In this document: piece after piece, positions 46,900 to 56,090 of the stretch
Layout: every line of letters begins with the position of its first letter
Numbering within the stretch: the first letter of the stretch is position 1
DNA from: Streptomyces sp. MspMP-M5
GTDB taxonomy: Bacteria > Actinomycetota > Actinomycetes > Streptomycetales > Streptomycetaceae
Direction of reading: 5' to 3'
DNA: 64,000 bases
Assembly: GCF_000373585.1 (NCBI RefSeq)
Contig: NZ_KB891907.1
Span: forward strand, 147,476 to 211,475
Translations under genes and position numbers: made by a program
Notes under the pieces: model-generated
Told to the model about the DNA's origin: nothing
The model's input: the letters and a program-made list of their open reading frames with translations, nothing else
Databases searched by the model: none

Positions 46900-49317
46900 T
46901 CAGCCCACCGGCCGCGGCGCTCCCGGGTAGTCCGGGGGGAACGCCTGCTCCGTCCAGATCGTCTTGCCGGTCTGCGTGTACCGCGTCCCCCAGCGTTGCA
47001 CCAGCTGCGCCACGATGAACAGCCCCCGGCCGCCCTCGTCGTCGCTCGCCGCGTAGCGCAGGTGCGGCGAGGTGTGGGCGGTGTCGGAGACCTCCGTCAC
47101 CAGCGCCAGATCCCGCAGCAGCCGCAGGTGCACCGGCCCGGAGGCGTGCCGCACGGCGTTGGTGAACAGTTCGCTGACCATCAGCTCCGTCGCGTAGGAC
47201 AGCTCCGCCAGGCCCCACTGCACCAGCTGCCCGGTGGCCAGTTCCCGGGCGGTGGCGACCGCGGCCGGCTCCGCGGGCAGCTCCCAGGCCGCCACCTGCC
47301 GGGCGTCCAGCTCCCGGGTCCGCACCAGCAGCAGCGCCGCGTCGTCGGCCGTCGCCCCGCCCGGCAGCAGCTCCGCCAGCGCCCGGTCGCACAGCTCCTC
47401 CAACGGCCGCCCGTCCGCTCGCAGCACCTCGTCCAGGATCGCCAGCCCCGCGTCGACGTCCCGCTCCCGGTCGCGCAGCAGCCCGTCGGTGAACAGCGCC
47501 AGCAGGCTGCCCGCCGGCAGCTCGGTCTCCCAGGAGTCGAACGGCAGGCCGCCCAGCCCCAGCGGCGGCCCGGCCGGCAGGTCCGGGAAGGACACCGCGC
47601 CGCCGGGCGTCACGATCGCCGGCGGCGGATGCCCGGCCCGGGCCATCGTGCAGTGCCGCGAGACCGGGTCGTAGACCGCGTACAGGCAGGTCACCCCGGG
47701 GGTCACCTCACCCGGGCCGGATTCCTCCGCGCCCCCCGCGGCGCGCTCCTCCGGGGTCTGCCCCACCAGGTCGTCGAGCCTGCCGAGCAGTTCGTCGGGC
47801 GCCAGGTCCATCCGGGCCAGCGCCCGGACGGTCGTGCGCAGCCGCCCCATGGTGGCCGCGGCCTGGAGCCCGTGTCCGACCACGTCGCCCACCACCAGCC
47901 CGACCCGGGTGCCGGACAGCCCGATCACGTCGAACCAGTCGCCGCCCACTCCGGCCCGGTCGTCGCTGGGCAGATAGCGGTAGGCCAGGTCCACCGCGGA
48001 CTGCGGGGGCAGGTGCTGGGGCAGCAGATCGCGCTGGAGGGTGAGCGCCGCGGTGTGCTCCCGGGCGAACCGGCGGGCGTTGTCCATGGAGACCGCGGCC
48101 CGGACGACCATTTCGTCGGCCAGGTCGACCTCGCCGCTGTCGAAGACCCGCGGGCTGTCCCCGCGGTCGAAGGTGACCAGCCCCATGAGGAGGCCGCCGG
48201 CCCGCAGCGGCACCACGATCGTCCGCTCGGTGCGGATCAGCCCGCCCGACGACAGGCTCCGGTACGGCAGCATGCCCCGCCGGTAGGCGACCGGGTGTGG
48301 CGGGAGCGGCGGCCGGTCCGGCGGGTCGTCCCGGGAGCGGGCGGCGACCCGGACCAGTTCGGGCACCCCGGCCGCGTCCGGCGCCGGATCGCCGCCCTCC
48401 AGCACCGAGCGCACCAGGTCGACGGTCACCGTGCTCGCGAAGTCCGGGACCGCGACCTCGGTCACCTCCCGTGCGGTGCCGACCATGTCCAGCGTGGTGC
48501 CGATCCGCCGGCCGGCCTCCACCAGGAGGTTGAGCCGGCGCTGCGCCTGGTAGCGGTCGGTGATGTCGAAGGAGTCCTCGCACACGCCCAGCACCCGCCC
48601 GTCCGGGTCCTGGAGCCGGTAGTACGAGCAGGACCAGACGTGCTCGGTGCCCGGGTCGGTGGGCTGCTCGCCGACGAAGTGCAGATCGACGAAGGGCTCA
48701 CCGGTCGCCAGCACATGGCGCATCACCACCTCCAGGTCGTGCGGGTAGCCCTCGGTCACGAACGCGCCCGGATACAGCTCGTCCGCCCGCTTGCCGATCA
48801 ACTGCCGCAGCGGCAGCCCGATCTCCCGCCCGTAGGAGCTGTTGAACCACGTCAGCTGCAGGTCGTTGTCGTAGATGGCCAGCCCCACCGGCGACTGCGT
48901 CGCCAGCCCGTGCAGCATCGCCTGGCGCGCCTCCCACCGCCGCAGGTCGTCGAGGCCGGTCGCCACCAGGACCCGGGCCGGCCCCTCCGTGGTGTCCTGG
49001 AGCGCGTCGGCCAGTGGGCACATGGTGATCGCCACCGGCAGCCGGTGGCCGTCCGCGTGCCGTGCGGTCCGGGCCTCGATGCCGGCCATGTCCAGGGCCG
49101 ACGGCTCCGGGAGGCCCGGGGGCCGGTCGGCCGTGGCCGGCAGGAAGGTGCCGACCGGCCGGCCGACGATCTCCTCCGGTGCGTAGCCCAGCAGTTTCCG
49201 GGCCGCCGCGCTCCACCCGATCACCCGTCCCCGGGCGTCCAGCACCGCCGTGGCCGCCCTGGTGACGTCGAGGGGACCACGGAAGTCGGCGCTCGTCGCC
49301 CCGCTCCATGCGTTCAT
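46900..49317 (-). CDS. Multidomain PAS-PAS-GAF-PP2C phosphatase with HATPase domain
   Basis: An 805-residue soluble protein. The order is PAS (about 15-125: ATAVLDARGRVIGWSAAARK), second PAS (about 145-275: GLAIYDNDLQLTWFNSSYGR), GAF-like region (to about 445), SpoIIE-type PP2C phosphatase (AGVGGDWFDVIGLSGTRVG with the metal-binding Asp) and a C-terminal RsbW-like ATPase (YATELMVSELFTNAVRHASG, GGRGLFIVAQLVQRWG). Such proteins both dephosphorylate anti-anti-sigma factors and phosphorylate them, linking a sensed signal to a sigma factor. No partner gene adjoins it. ATG at 49317. Confidence 0.92.
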   Translation of the reverse strand: MNAWSGATSADFRGPLDVTRAATAVLDARGRVIGWSAAARKLLGYAPEEIVGRPVGTFLPATADRPPGLPEPSALDMAGIEARTARHADGHRLPVAITMCPLADALQDTTEGPARVLVATGLDDLRRWEARQAMLHGLATQSPVGLAIYDNDLQLTWFNSSYGREIGLPLRQLIGKRADELYPGAFVTEGYPHDLEVVMRHVLATGEPFVDLHFVGEQPTDPGTEHVWSCSYYRLQDPDGRVLGVCEDSFDITDRYQAQRRLNLLVEAGRRIGTTLDMVGTAREVTEVAVPDFASTVTVDLVRSVLEGGDPAPDAAGVPELVRVAARSRDDPPDRPPLPPHPVAYRRGMLPYRSLSSGGLIRTERTIVVPLRAGGLLMGLVTFDRGDSPRVFDSGEVDLADEMVVRAAVSMDNARRFAREHTAALTLQRDLLPQHLPPQSAVDLAYRYLPSDDRAGVGGDWFDVIGLSGTRVGLVVGDVVGHGLQAAATMGRLRTTVRALARMDLAPDELLGRLDDLVGQTPEERAAGGAEESGPGEVTPGVTCLYAVYDPVSRHCTMARAGHPPPAIVTPGGAVSFPDLPAGPPLGLGGLPFDSWETELPAGSLLALFTDGLLRDRERDVDAGLAILDEVLRADGRPLEELCDRALAELLPGGATADDAALLLVRTRELDARQVAAWELPAEPAAVATARELATGQLVQWGLAELSYATELMVSELFTNAVRHASGPVHLRLLRDLALVTEVSDTAHTSPHLRYAASDDEGGRGLFIVAQLVQRWGTRYTQTGKTIWTEQAFPPDYPGAPRPVG

Positions 49318-49548
49318 GGCATCAGCCCAGCCCGGTTCGGTACCTCCAGCATCGAGCCCGGTATCGAGCCGCACAACCGGCCCTGCCCCGAGCGGGCGAC
49401 CGGCGGGCGGACGTCCCTTGGTGCGGGTCCGGGCGGTCGCTGGCACAGTGGAGGGGGCGTCGAGGACCCGGCCGCGACCCACGCCGACCCGCGCGGGCCG
49501 ACCCACGTTCACGCGTCGAACGGCCCGAGCACCAGGAGGCAGATGGCG

Positions 49549-50340
49549 ATGCCGTCCCCACGCCCGACCGCGCCGGTACGTGGCGCGCCCTGCTGGGTGA
49601 GCCTGATGACCACCGACCTGCAGTCCGCCCATCGCTTCTACGGAGCCGTGCTGGGCTGGCAGTTCCGCTCGGCCAGCCTCGGCGAGGAGTTCTCGGTCGC
49701 CCTGCACGACGGGGAGCCGGTCGCCGGGATCGGGGCGCTGGCGCCGAACTTCCAGGTGCCGGTGGCCTGGGCCGCGTACTTCGCGGTGCCGGACGCCGAC
49801 GACGCCGCCGCCCGGATCCGCGAGCGCGGCGCCACGGTCGCCGTGGGGCCGCTCAAGCTCGGCCCGGGGCGGGCCGCCCTCGCCGCGGACCCCGACGGCG
49901 CCACCTTCGGCTTCTGGGAGGGGCAGACGCTGAGCTGGTCGGTGGGCACCGGCCACGCCCCGGCGATCCTCGAACTGCGCACCCGGGACGCGTTCGCCGC
50001 GGCCATCTTCTACGCCGAGGTCTTCGACTGGGCGTCGGAGAAGCCGGGCGGCTGCCAGGTGACGTACGAGCACGACCAGGTGATCGTGCACGACGGGAAG
50101 CATGTGGTGGCGGTGCTGCGCGGCGGGGCGGTGGAGGCGGCCCCGGATCCGCGGGTGCGGCCGCAGTGGCATGTGCACTTCCGGGTGCCGGACGTGCCGG
50201 CGGTGACCGAGGCTGCGGTGGACGCCGGCGGCACCGTCACCCCGGTGACCGCGACCCGGGACGGGACCGGCAGCCAGGCGATGGTGCGCGATCCGGACGG
50301 CGGGCTGTTCACCGTGACGGGGCCGGGACCGCCGGACTGA
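49549..50340 (+). CDS. Two-domain VOC (glyoxalase/bleomycin-resistance fold) protein
   Basis: A 263-residue protein with two VOC modules: residues ~10-120 (CWVSLMTTDLQSAHRFYGAV, LAADPDGATFGFW) and ~130-260 (FAAAIFYAEVFDWASEKPGG, VHFRVPDVPAVTEAAVDAGG, MVRDPDGGLFTVTG). Such tandem proteins form one pocket and may bind a metal or an antibiotic. The ATG at 49549 is nine bases from an AGGAGG site; an ATG six bases earlier is too close to it. Divergent from the phosphatase gene. Confidence 0.88.
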   Translation: MPSPRPTAPVRGAPCWVSLMTTDLQSAHRFYGAVLGWQFRSASLGEEFSVALHDGEPVAGIGALAPNFQVPVAWAAYFAVPDADDAAARIRERGATVAVGPLKLGPGRAALAADPDGATFGFWEGQTLSWSVGTGHAPAILELRTRDAFAAAIFYAEVFDWASEKPGGCQVTYEHDQVIVHDGKHVVAVLRGGAVEAAPDPRVRPQWHVHFRVPDVPAVTEAAVDAGGTVTPVTATRDGTGSQAMVRDPDGGLFTVTGPGPPD

Positions 50341-50485
50341 TACCGGCGGCGGGGGACACTGGCCGGCGCCTCGGCGCCTCGGCCCCTCGCCCCGCCGGAC
50401 GTCGTGACGGCCCCGCATTCCCGTGACCACGGGGGCTTCATTCTTGTGACGACTGGGGCGTAAAGGTGATCTGCGGGGGCGATTA

Positions 50486-50529
50486 AGAAATCCTCGATGG
50501 ACCCGGAGCCGTCCGTACGGAAGATTTCT
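50486..50529. promoter_or_regulatory. Inverted repeat upstream of tdh
   Basis: AGAAATC (50486-50492) and GATTTCT (50523-50529) are perfect inverted arms in an AT-richer patch of the 260 bp gap before tdh. They could be an operator for the pathway regulator. Confidence 0.35.
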
Positions 50530-50600
50530 GGCCGAGATCGGCGGGCCGCACCGGGCCCCCGTGACGTCACAGCACTCATTCACGTACGGGAGCCGATGCG

Positions 50601-51629
50601 GTGAAGGCACTGGTCAAGCAGAAGGCGGAACCGGGACTCTGGCTGACGGACGTGCCGGAGCCGGCGATCGGCCCCGGAGATGTCCTGATCAAGGTGCTGC
50701 GCACCGGCATCTGCGGCACCGATCTGCACATCCGCGCCTGGGACGGCTGGGCCCAGCAGGCGGTGCGCACCCCGCTGACGGTCGGCCACGAGTTCGTCGG
50801 GGAGGTCGTCGAGACCGGCCGGGACGTGGCCGACATCAAGGCCGGCGACCTCGTCAGTGGCGAGGGCCACCTGGTCTGCGGCAGCTGCCGCAACTGCCTG
50901 GCCGGCCGGCGCCATCTGTGCCGCGCCACGGTCGGCCTGGGCGTCGGCCGGGACGGCGCCTTCGCCGAGTACGTCGCGCTGCCCGCCTCCAACGTCTGGG
51001 TGCACCGGGTGCCGGTCGACCTCGACATCGCCGCGGTCTTCGACCCGTTCGGCAACGCCGTGCACACCGCGCTCTCCTTCCCGCTGGTCGGCGAGGACGT
51101 CCTGATCACCGGGGCCGGCCCGATCGGCATCATGGCGGCGGCGGTCGCCCGGCACGCCGGCGCCCGCAACGTGGTGATCACCGACGTCAGCGAGCAGCGC
51201 CTGCAACTGGCCCGCAAGGTCGGCGTCAGCCTCGCCCTCAACGTCGCGCACGGCTCGATCGAGGACGGCCAGCGCGAACTGGGCCTGCGCGAGGGCTTCG
51301 ACATCGGCCTGGAGATGTCAGGCCGGCCCGAGGCGATGCGCGACATGATCGCCAACATGACGCACGGCGGCCGGATCGCCGTCCTGGGGCTGCCCTCCGA
51401 GGAGTTCCCGGTCGACTGGTCCCGGATCGTCACCTCCATGATCACGATCAAGGGCATCTACGGCCGGGAGATGTTCGAGACCTGGTACGCGATGTCGGTG
51501 CTGCTGGAGGGCGGCCTCGACCTCGCCCCCGTGATCACCGGCCGCTACCCGTACCAGGAGTTCGACGCCGCCTTCGCCGACGCGGCGAGCGGCCAGGGCG
51601 GCAAGGTCATCCTCGACTGGAGCGCCTAG
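50601..51629 (+). CDS. tdh: L-threonine 3-dehydrogenase
   Basis: A 342-residue zinc-dependent medium-chain dehydrogenase. Cys38 in GICGTDLH and His63/Glu64 in VGHEF bind the catalytic zinc; Cys93, Cys96, Cys99 and Cys107 bind the structural zinc; GAGPIG (171-176) binds NAD. It oxidises threonine to 2-amino-3-oxobutyrate, which the next gene cleaves. GTG start. Confidence 0.94.
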   Translation: MKALVKQKAEPGLWLTDVPEPAIGPGDVLIKVLRTGICGTDLHIRAWDGWAQQAVRTPLTVGHEFVGEVVETGRDVADIKAGDLVSGEGHLVCGSCRNCLAGRRHLCRATVGLGVGRDGAFAEYVALPASNVWVHRVPVDLDIAAVFDPFGNAVHTALSFPLVGEDVLITGAGPIGIMAAAVARHAGARNVVITDVSEQRLQLARKVGVSLALNVAHGSIEDGQRELGLREGFDIGLEMSGRPEAMRDMIANMTHGGRIAVLGLPSEEFPVDWSRIVTSMITIKGIYGREMFETWYAMSVLLEGGLDLAPVITGRYPYQEFDAAFADAASGQGGKVILDWSA

Positions 51630-51687
51630 TTCCGCGGCCCCCCCCTCGCCATCCCCCCGACTTCCGCCCGCTAAGGAGACACCCTTC

Positions 51688-52881
51688 ATGTTCGACGCCG
51701 TACGCGACGACCTGCGCACCGACCTCGACGAGATCCGCGCCGCCGGACTGCACAAGCCGGAGCGGGTGATCGGCACCCCGCAGTCCGCCACCGTCGCGGT
51801 CACCGCCGGCGGCCGCCCCGGCGAGGTCCTCAACTTCTGCGCCAACAACTACCTCGGCCTCGCCGACCACCCCGAGGTCGTCGGCGCCGCCCACGAGGCC
51901 CTGGACCGCTGGGGCTACGGACTGGCCTCGGTCCGCTTCATCTGCGGCACGCAGGAGGTACACAAGGAACTGGAGCGGCGGATCTCCGGCTTCCTCGGCC
52001 AGGAGGACACCATCCTCTACTCCTCCTGCTTCGACGCCAACGGCGGTGTCTTCGAGACCCTGCTCGGCCCGGAGGACGCGGTCGTCTCCGACGCCCTCAA
52101 CCACGCCTCCATCATCGACGGCATCCGGCTCTCCAAGGCCCGCCGCTTCCGGTACGCCAACCGCGACATGGACGACCTGGAGCGGCAGTTGAAGGAGGCC
52201 CAGGGCGCCCGGCGCACCCTGATCGTCACCGACGGCGTGTTCTCCATGGACGGCTACCTGGCGCCGCTGCGGGAGATCTGCGACCTGGCCGACCGCTACG
52301 GCGCGATGGTGATGGTCGACGACTCGCACGCGGTCGGCTTCGTCGGCGCCGGCGGCCGCGGCACCCCCGAGCTGTGCGGCGTGATGGACCGCGTCGACGT
52401 CCTCACCGGCACCCTCGGCAAGGCGCTGGGCGGCGCCTCCGGCGGCTATGTCGCGGCGCGCGCCGAGATCGTCGCGCTGCTCCGCCAGCGCTCCCGCCCC
52501 TACCTCTTCTCCAACTCGCTCGCGCCGGTGATCGCGGCCGCCTCGCTCAAGGTGCTCGACCTCCTGGAGGGCGCCGGCGACCTGCGCGAGCGCCTGCAGG
52601 CCAACACGGCGCTGTTCCGGTCCCGGATGACCGAGGAGGGCTTCGCGATCCTGCCCGGCGAGCACCCCATCGCGCCCGTCATGATCGGTGACGCGGCCGA
52701 GGCGGGCCGGATGGCCGAGCTGCTGCTGGAGCGCGGGGTGTACGTCATCGGCTTCTCGTACCCGGTGGTCCCCAAGGGGCAGGCCCGGATCCGCGTGCAG
52801 CTCTCCGCCGCCCACTCCACCGAGGACGTGCACCGCGCGGTGGACGCCTTCGTGGCGGCCCGCGCCGCCCTGGAGAGCTGA
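51688..52881 (+). CDS. kbl: Glycine C-acetyltransferase (2-amino-3-ketobutyrate CoA ligase)
   Basis: A 397-residue PLP enzyme of the alpha-oxoamine synthase family: NFCANNYLGLADHPEV, SVRFICGTQEVHKELE, VDDSHAVGFVG, and Lys245 in LTGTLGKALGGA as the PLP lysine. With CoA it cleaves the Tdh product to glycine and acetyl-CoA. It follows tdh by 58 bases with an AAGGAG site and forms a two-gene threonine degradation operon. Confidence 0.95.
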   Translation: MFDAVRDDLRTDLDEIRAAGLHKPERVIGTPQSATVAVTAGGRPGEVLNFCANNYLGLADHPEVVGAAHEALDRWGYGLASVRFICGTQEVHKELERRISGFLGQEDTILYSSCFDANGGVFETLLGPEDAVVSDALNHASIIDGIRLSKARRFRYANRDMDDLERQLKEAQGARRTLIVTDGVFSMDGYLAPLREICDLADRYGAMVMVDDSHAVGFVGAGGRGTPELCGVMDRVDVLTGTLGKALGGASGGYVAARAEIVALLRQRSRPYLFSNSLAPVIAAASLKVLDLLEGAGDLRERLQANTALFRSRMTEEGFAILPGEHPIAPVMIGDAAEAGRMAELLLERGVYVIGFSYPVVPKGQARIRVQLSAAHSTEDVHRAVDAFVAARAALES

Positions 52882-52913
52882 CCGCACGGTTTCCGGGGCG
52901 CAAGGCGGCCTCC

Positions 52914-52966
52914 GGGCCTGTCTGGTGGACCATGGCCGGTTCCGCCCTGATCCACCGGACAGGCCC
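52914..52966. terminator. 16 bp inverted repeat after kbl
   Basis: Arms 52914-52929 and 52951-52966 are inverted with one mismatch and a 21-base loop. It may terminate kbl, or serve as a LysR operator because it ends 21 bases before the LysR start. Confidence 0.55.
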
Positions 52967-52987
52967 GAACCCTGCGAAACTGGATCC

Positions 52988-53899
52988 ATGATCGAAGCAC
53001 GTCGGCTGCACATCCTCCGTGCGCTGGCCGACCACCGCACGGTGACCGCCGCGGCCGCCGCGCTCTATCTCACGCCCTCGGCGGTCTCCCAGCAGCTGGC
53101 CGCGCTGGAGCAGGAGACCGGCCACCGCCTCGTCGAGCGCGGCGCCCGCGGCGTCCGGCTGACCGCCGCGGGCGACATCCTGCTCGGCCACGCCAACGCC
53201 GTACTGGCCCAGTTGGAGCGCGCCGAGGCGGAGTTGGCCGCGTACGACAAGGGCGAGGCGGGCACGGTGACGGTCGCGGCGTTCGCGACCGGCATCGGGC
53301 TGGTGCTCGCCCCGGCCCTGGCCGAACTCGCCGAGTCCGCGCCGGGCATCCGCGTCCGGGTCCAGGACGCGGAGGGCGACGCCAGCCTGCCGATGGTGCT
53401 GGACCGGCAGGTCGATGTGGCGGTGGCCGTGGAGTACCGGGGCGCGCCGGACGCCGACGACCCCCGGCTGACCCGGGTCCCGCTCTACGCCGAGCCGTTC
53501 GACGCGGTGCTGCCGCCCGGCCATCCGCTGGCCGGGGCGGCGGCGGTGCCGCTGGCGGGGCTCGCCAAGGACCCCTGGATCGGGCCCTATTCCGGCAATC
53601 CGTGCCATGACGTGGTCGTCCTGGCCTGCGAGCACGCCGGGTTCCGGCCGGATCTCAGGCACTCCTCGGACGACTTCCGGGCGGTGGTGGCGCTGGCGTC
53701 GGCGGGCGCGGGGGTGGCCCTGGTGCCGCGCTCGGCGCTGCGCGGGATGGATCTGGGGGGTGTGGTGGTGCGGCCGGTCGACGGGGTCGCGCCCACCCGC
53801 CGGGTGTTCGCCGCGGTCCGGCGGGGAGCGGAGGGCCATCCGCTGTTCCGTCCGGTACTGGCGGCGCTGCGGACGGCGGCGGCCGCGCAGGGCGGCTGA
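52988..53899 (+). CDS. LysR-family transcriptional regulator
   Basis: A 303-residue protein with the LysR HTH (residues 1-60: RLHILRALADHRTVTAAAAA, YLTPSAVSQQLAALEQETG) and a periplasmic-binding-like effector domain (GTVTVAAFATGIGLVLAPAL, ACEHAGFRPDLRHSSDDF). It follows tdh-kbl in the same direction, so it may regulate that operon, perhaps with threonine or glycine as effector. ATG at 52988. Confidence 0.92.
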   Translation: MIEARRLHILRALADHRTVTAAAAALYLTPSAVSQQLAALEQETGHRLVERGARGVRLTAAGDILLGHANAVLAQLERAEAELAAYDKGEAGTVTVAAFATGIGLVLAPALAELAESAPGIRVRVQDAEGDASLPMVLDRQVDVAVAVEYRGAPDADDPRLTRVPLYAEPFDAVLPPGHPLAGAAAVPLAGLAKDPWIGPYSGNPCHDVVVLACEHAGFRPDLRHSSDDFRAVVALASAGAGVALVPRSALRGMDLGGVVVRPVDGVAPTRRVFAAVRRGAEGHPLFRPVLAALRTAAAAQGG

Positions 53900-53948
53900 C
53901 GGGGCGGGCCCGGTGCCGTGTTGACGCCGCGGCGCGGGCGGGCGGTGG

Positions 53949-54989
53949 TCAGCCGCTGGCCGTGCGCGGGGTGCGGCCGGTCCGTTTCCAGGCGGCCAGT
54001 TGGCGGGCGGTCCAGGTGTTGACGATCCGGCCGGCCGGGACGCCGCACTCCTCGGCGCGGGCGCAGCCGTAGATCTGCCAGTCCAGTTGGCCGGGTGCGT
54101 GTGCGTCGCTGTCGACGGCGAAGAGGGTGCCGGTGTCGAGGGCCTGCCGCAGCAGGCGGCGCGGCGGGTCGAGGCGGTCCGGGCGGCAGTTGATCTCCAC
54201 CGCGGTGCGGTGCTCGGCGCAGGCCGCGAAGACCTCGGCGGCGTCGAACGCCGATTCCGGGCGGCCCCGGCCGGTGACCAGCCGCCCGGTGCAGTGGCCC
54301 AGGACGTCCACCAGCGGATTGCGGACCGCGGCCACCAGCCGCCGGGTCATCGGCCCCTTGTCCATCCGCAGTTTCGAGTGGGCGGAGGCGACCACCACGT
54401 CCAGCTCCGCCAGCAGCTCCGGTTCCTGGTCGAGCGAGCCGTCGTCGAGGATGTCGCACTCGATCCCGGTCAGCAGCCGGAACGGCGCCAGGCGCGCGTT
54501 GACCTCTGCGACGACCTCCAGCTGGTGGCGCAGCCGTTCGGCGGTCAGTCCGCGGGCGACGGTGAGCCGGGGGGAGTGGTCGGTCAGCGCGCACCAGTCG
54601 TGGCCGACGTCGCGGGCGGCCCGGGCCATCGCCTCGATGGGGCTGCCGCCGTCCGACCAGTCCGAGTGCAGATGGCAGTCGCCGCGCAGGGCCCGCCGCA
54701 GCGCCTGCCCCCGCCCGCCGTCGACCAGCGGGCCGCCGGCCTCTTCTTCCAGATGTGCGAGATAGGCGGGCCGCTGCCCGGCCAGCGCCTCCTCGATGAC
54801 CCGGGTCGTCTTGGGGCCGAGCCCCTTGAGACGCGCCAACGTGCCGTTCGCGGCCCGCGCGCGCAGCTCGTCCGCGGGCAGTACGCCGATCACCGATGCC
54901 GCGGTGCGGAACGCCTGCACCCGGTACGTCACCGCTCCCTGCCGCTCCAGCAGGAATGCGATCCGCTCCAGCGCCGCCACGGGATCCAT
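53949..54989 (-). CDS. PHP-domain phosphoesterase with helix-hairpin-helix
   Basis: A 346-residue protein. The N-terminal part (1-85) resembles the DNA polymerase X (PolX) helical region with a helix-hairpin-helix (LKGLGPKTTRVIEEAL, 54-69). A PHP domain follows with DCHLHSDWSDGG (104-115) and later metal ligands (ALTDHSP, ASAHSKL, FAVDSDAHAPGQ). It looks like a PolX relative without polymerase, acting on phosphoesters or DNA. The ATG at 54989 is preferred; an in-frame GTG at 55025 is possible. Confidence 0.85.
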   Translation of the reverse strand: MDPVAALERIAFLLERQGAVTYRVQAFRTAASVIGVLPADELRARAANGTLARLKGLGPKTTRVIEEALAGQRPAYLAHLEEEAGGPLVDGGRGQALRRALRGDCHLHSDWSDGGSPIEAMARAARDVGHDWCALTDHSPRLTVARGLTAERLRHQLEVVAEVNARLAPFRLLTGIECDILDDGSLDQEPELLAELDVVVASAHSKLRMDKGPMTRRLVAAVRNPLVDVLGHCTGRLVTGRGRPESAFDAAEVFAACAEHRTAVEINCRPDRLDPPRRLLRQALDTGTLFAVDSDAHAPGQLDWQIYGCARAEECGVPAGRIVNTWTARQLAAWKRTGRTPRTASG

Positions 54990-55662
54990 CCCTCCACCGT
55001 GCACCGGGCCGGGGCCGGCTGCCACCGCGGCCGGTCCGGCGAAGGTCCCCTACCGCAGTTATGCGAATATGTCCGTTCTCTGGATAGTCGATCCGTTTCC
55101 AGTGGAATGCGGGGCGATAGTCGTGACGATTCCGGTCATGCCTGCACGGGAAGTGGCGGGCAATCATGTTCGGTTAAAACCCGGGCAACATCGCGGCTGT
55201 ACTGCGGAAACATGAATCGGACTTCTCGGCGCCCGGGCGCACCGGCCGGACGTTGAGTTCGGCGGCCTTCAGGAAATCTGCACACCGAATGTGCAGCCGC
55301 CACACGCGGCGCGGTTTTGGGTCCGGCAGGCGCCCTGGTGAGCAGCGACTTGGTTCTGGAATGTCCCATTCCGCGCGCGTCGCAACGACGGGTCGCGGAA
55401 AAGGAAACCGGAGGAGTTGTGAAGATGCTCGGACCAAGTCATGGACGCATGTACACGTGCGGTAATTTCCCGGTGCGGCCACGTCCGGATCTCGGCTCAT
55501 CCGATTAGCAGGGCAACCACCCCGCATGCTTTGATCCATCGCACCGCGGTGGTCACCGGGGTTTCCCGATATCGGGAGCCCCATCCACCGTGGCCGCGGC
55601 CGGGTCACCCACCGGACGGCCCGCCGCCGTTTTTTCTTGTTATTGATCCGAAGGGAAACACC
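54990..55662. other. Long intergenic region before the bacteriocin operon
   Basis: No known gene. It is AT-richer than its surroundings and probably holds the operon promoter. A 29-residue frame at 55419-55508 (GTG start, GGAGGAG site, sequence MKMLGPSHGRMYTCGNFPVR...) could be a small peptide, but support is weak. A T-rich run lies just upstream of the precursor gene. Confidence 0.5.
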
Positions 55663-55878
55663 ATGAACAACGCCCAGGTTCAGACCCAGGAAATCTCCGA
55701 CGCCGACCTGGACAACGTGTCCGGTGGCCTCGTGGCCGGTGCGCTGAACACCGTCACCAACACCGTCGACTCCGTCGCCCCGGTCTCCGGCCTGCTCGGC
55801 AACGTCACCGGCACGGTCCAGGGCCTCACCGGCACCAACGTCGCGGGTACCGTCAGCGGCCTCACCAACGGCCTCTGA
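55663..55878 (+). CDS. Double-glycine bacteriocin precursor of the NHLM-type system
   Basis: A 71-residue peptide. Residues 1-22 form a leader ending in the processing motif DLDNVSGG. The 49-residue core contains no cysteine, is rich in Val, Thr, Gly, Asn and Leu, and has repeating GTV/GLT units (GNVTGTVQGLTGTNVAGTVS). A good AAGGGA site precedes the ATG. The following genes encode HlyD, a C39 peptidase-ABC exporter and a second NHLM ABC protein, so the core is probably released after Gly-Gly and secreted. No lanthipeptide or YcaO enzyme is present, which suggests an unmodified, hydrophobic bacteriocin-like or self-assembling peptide. Confidence 0.85.
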   Translation: MNNAQVQTQEISDADLDNVSGGLVAGALNTVTNTVDSVAPVSGLLGNVTGTVQGLTGTNVAGTVSGLTNGL

Positions 55879-55968
55879 TCCAGCCGACCCTGTGCCGCCC
55901 GCGGCACAGCCGGCGAATAAGGTCGTGACGGTAGTCGGCGCCCCCTCCCTGCCGATCTGCCGTGCCGA

Positions 55969-56008
55969 GTGCCCCGGACAACCCGGTTCCGGCCGGGTCC
56001 CGGGGCAC
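55969..56008 (+). terminator. Two-part hairpin between precursor and export genes
   Basis: An outer stem GTGCCCCGG/CCGGGGCAC and an inner stem ACCCGG/CCGGGT form one long hairpin about 90 bases after the precursor stop. It probably attenuates transcription into the transport genes. Confidence 0.65.
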
Positions 56009-56090
56009 CCGGCTGTCCGCCGCCGGATCTCCGCACCGGCGGCGGACTCCGTCCGCCCGTACCGACCCCCGCAGTTGAGGGAGGAGCGCC

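Noticed and set aside
46624..49548. Very long plus-strand frame leading into the VOC gene
   Set aside because: Everything before 49549 is antisense to the PAS-GAF-PP2C phosphatase. The VOC domain and an AGGAGG site fix the true start.
50341..50600. Possible glycine riboswitch before tdh-kbl
   Set aside because: I could not find the conserved tandem glycine-aptamer cores; only a 7-base inverted repeat is present.
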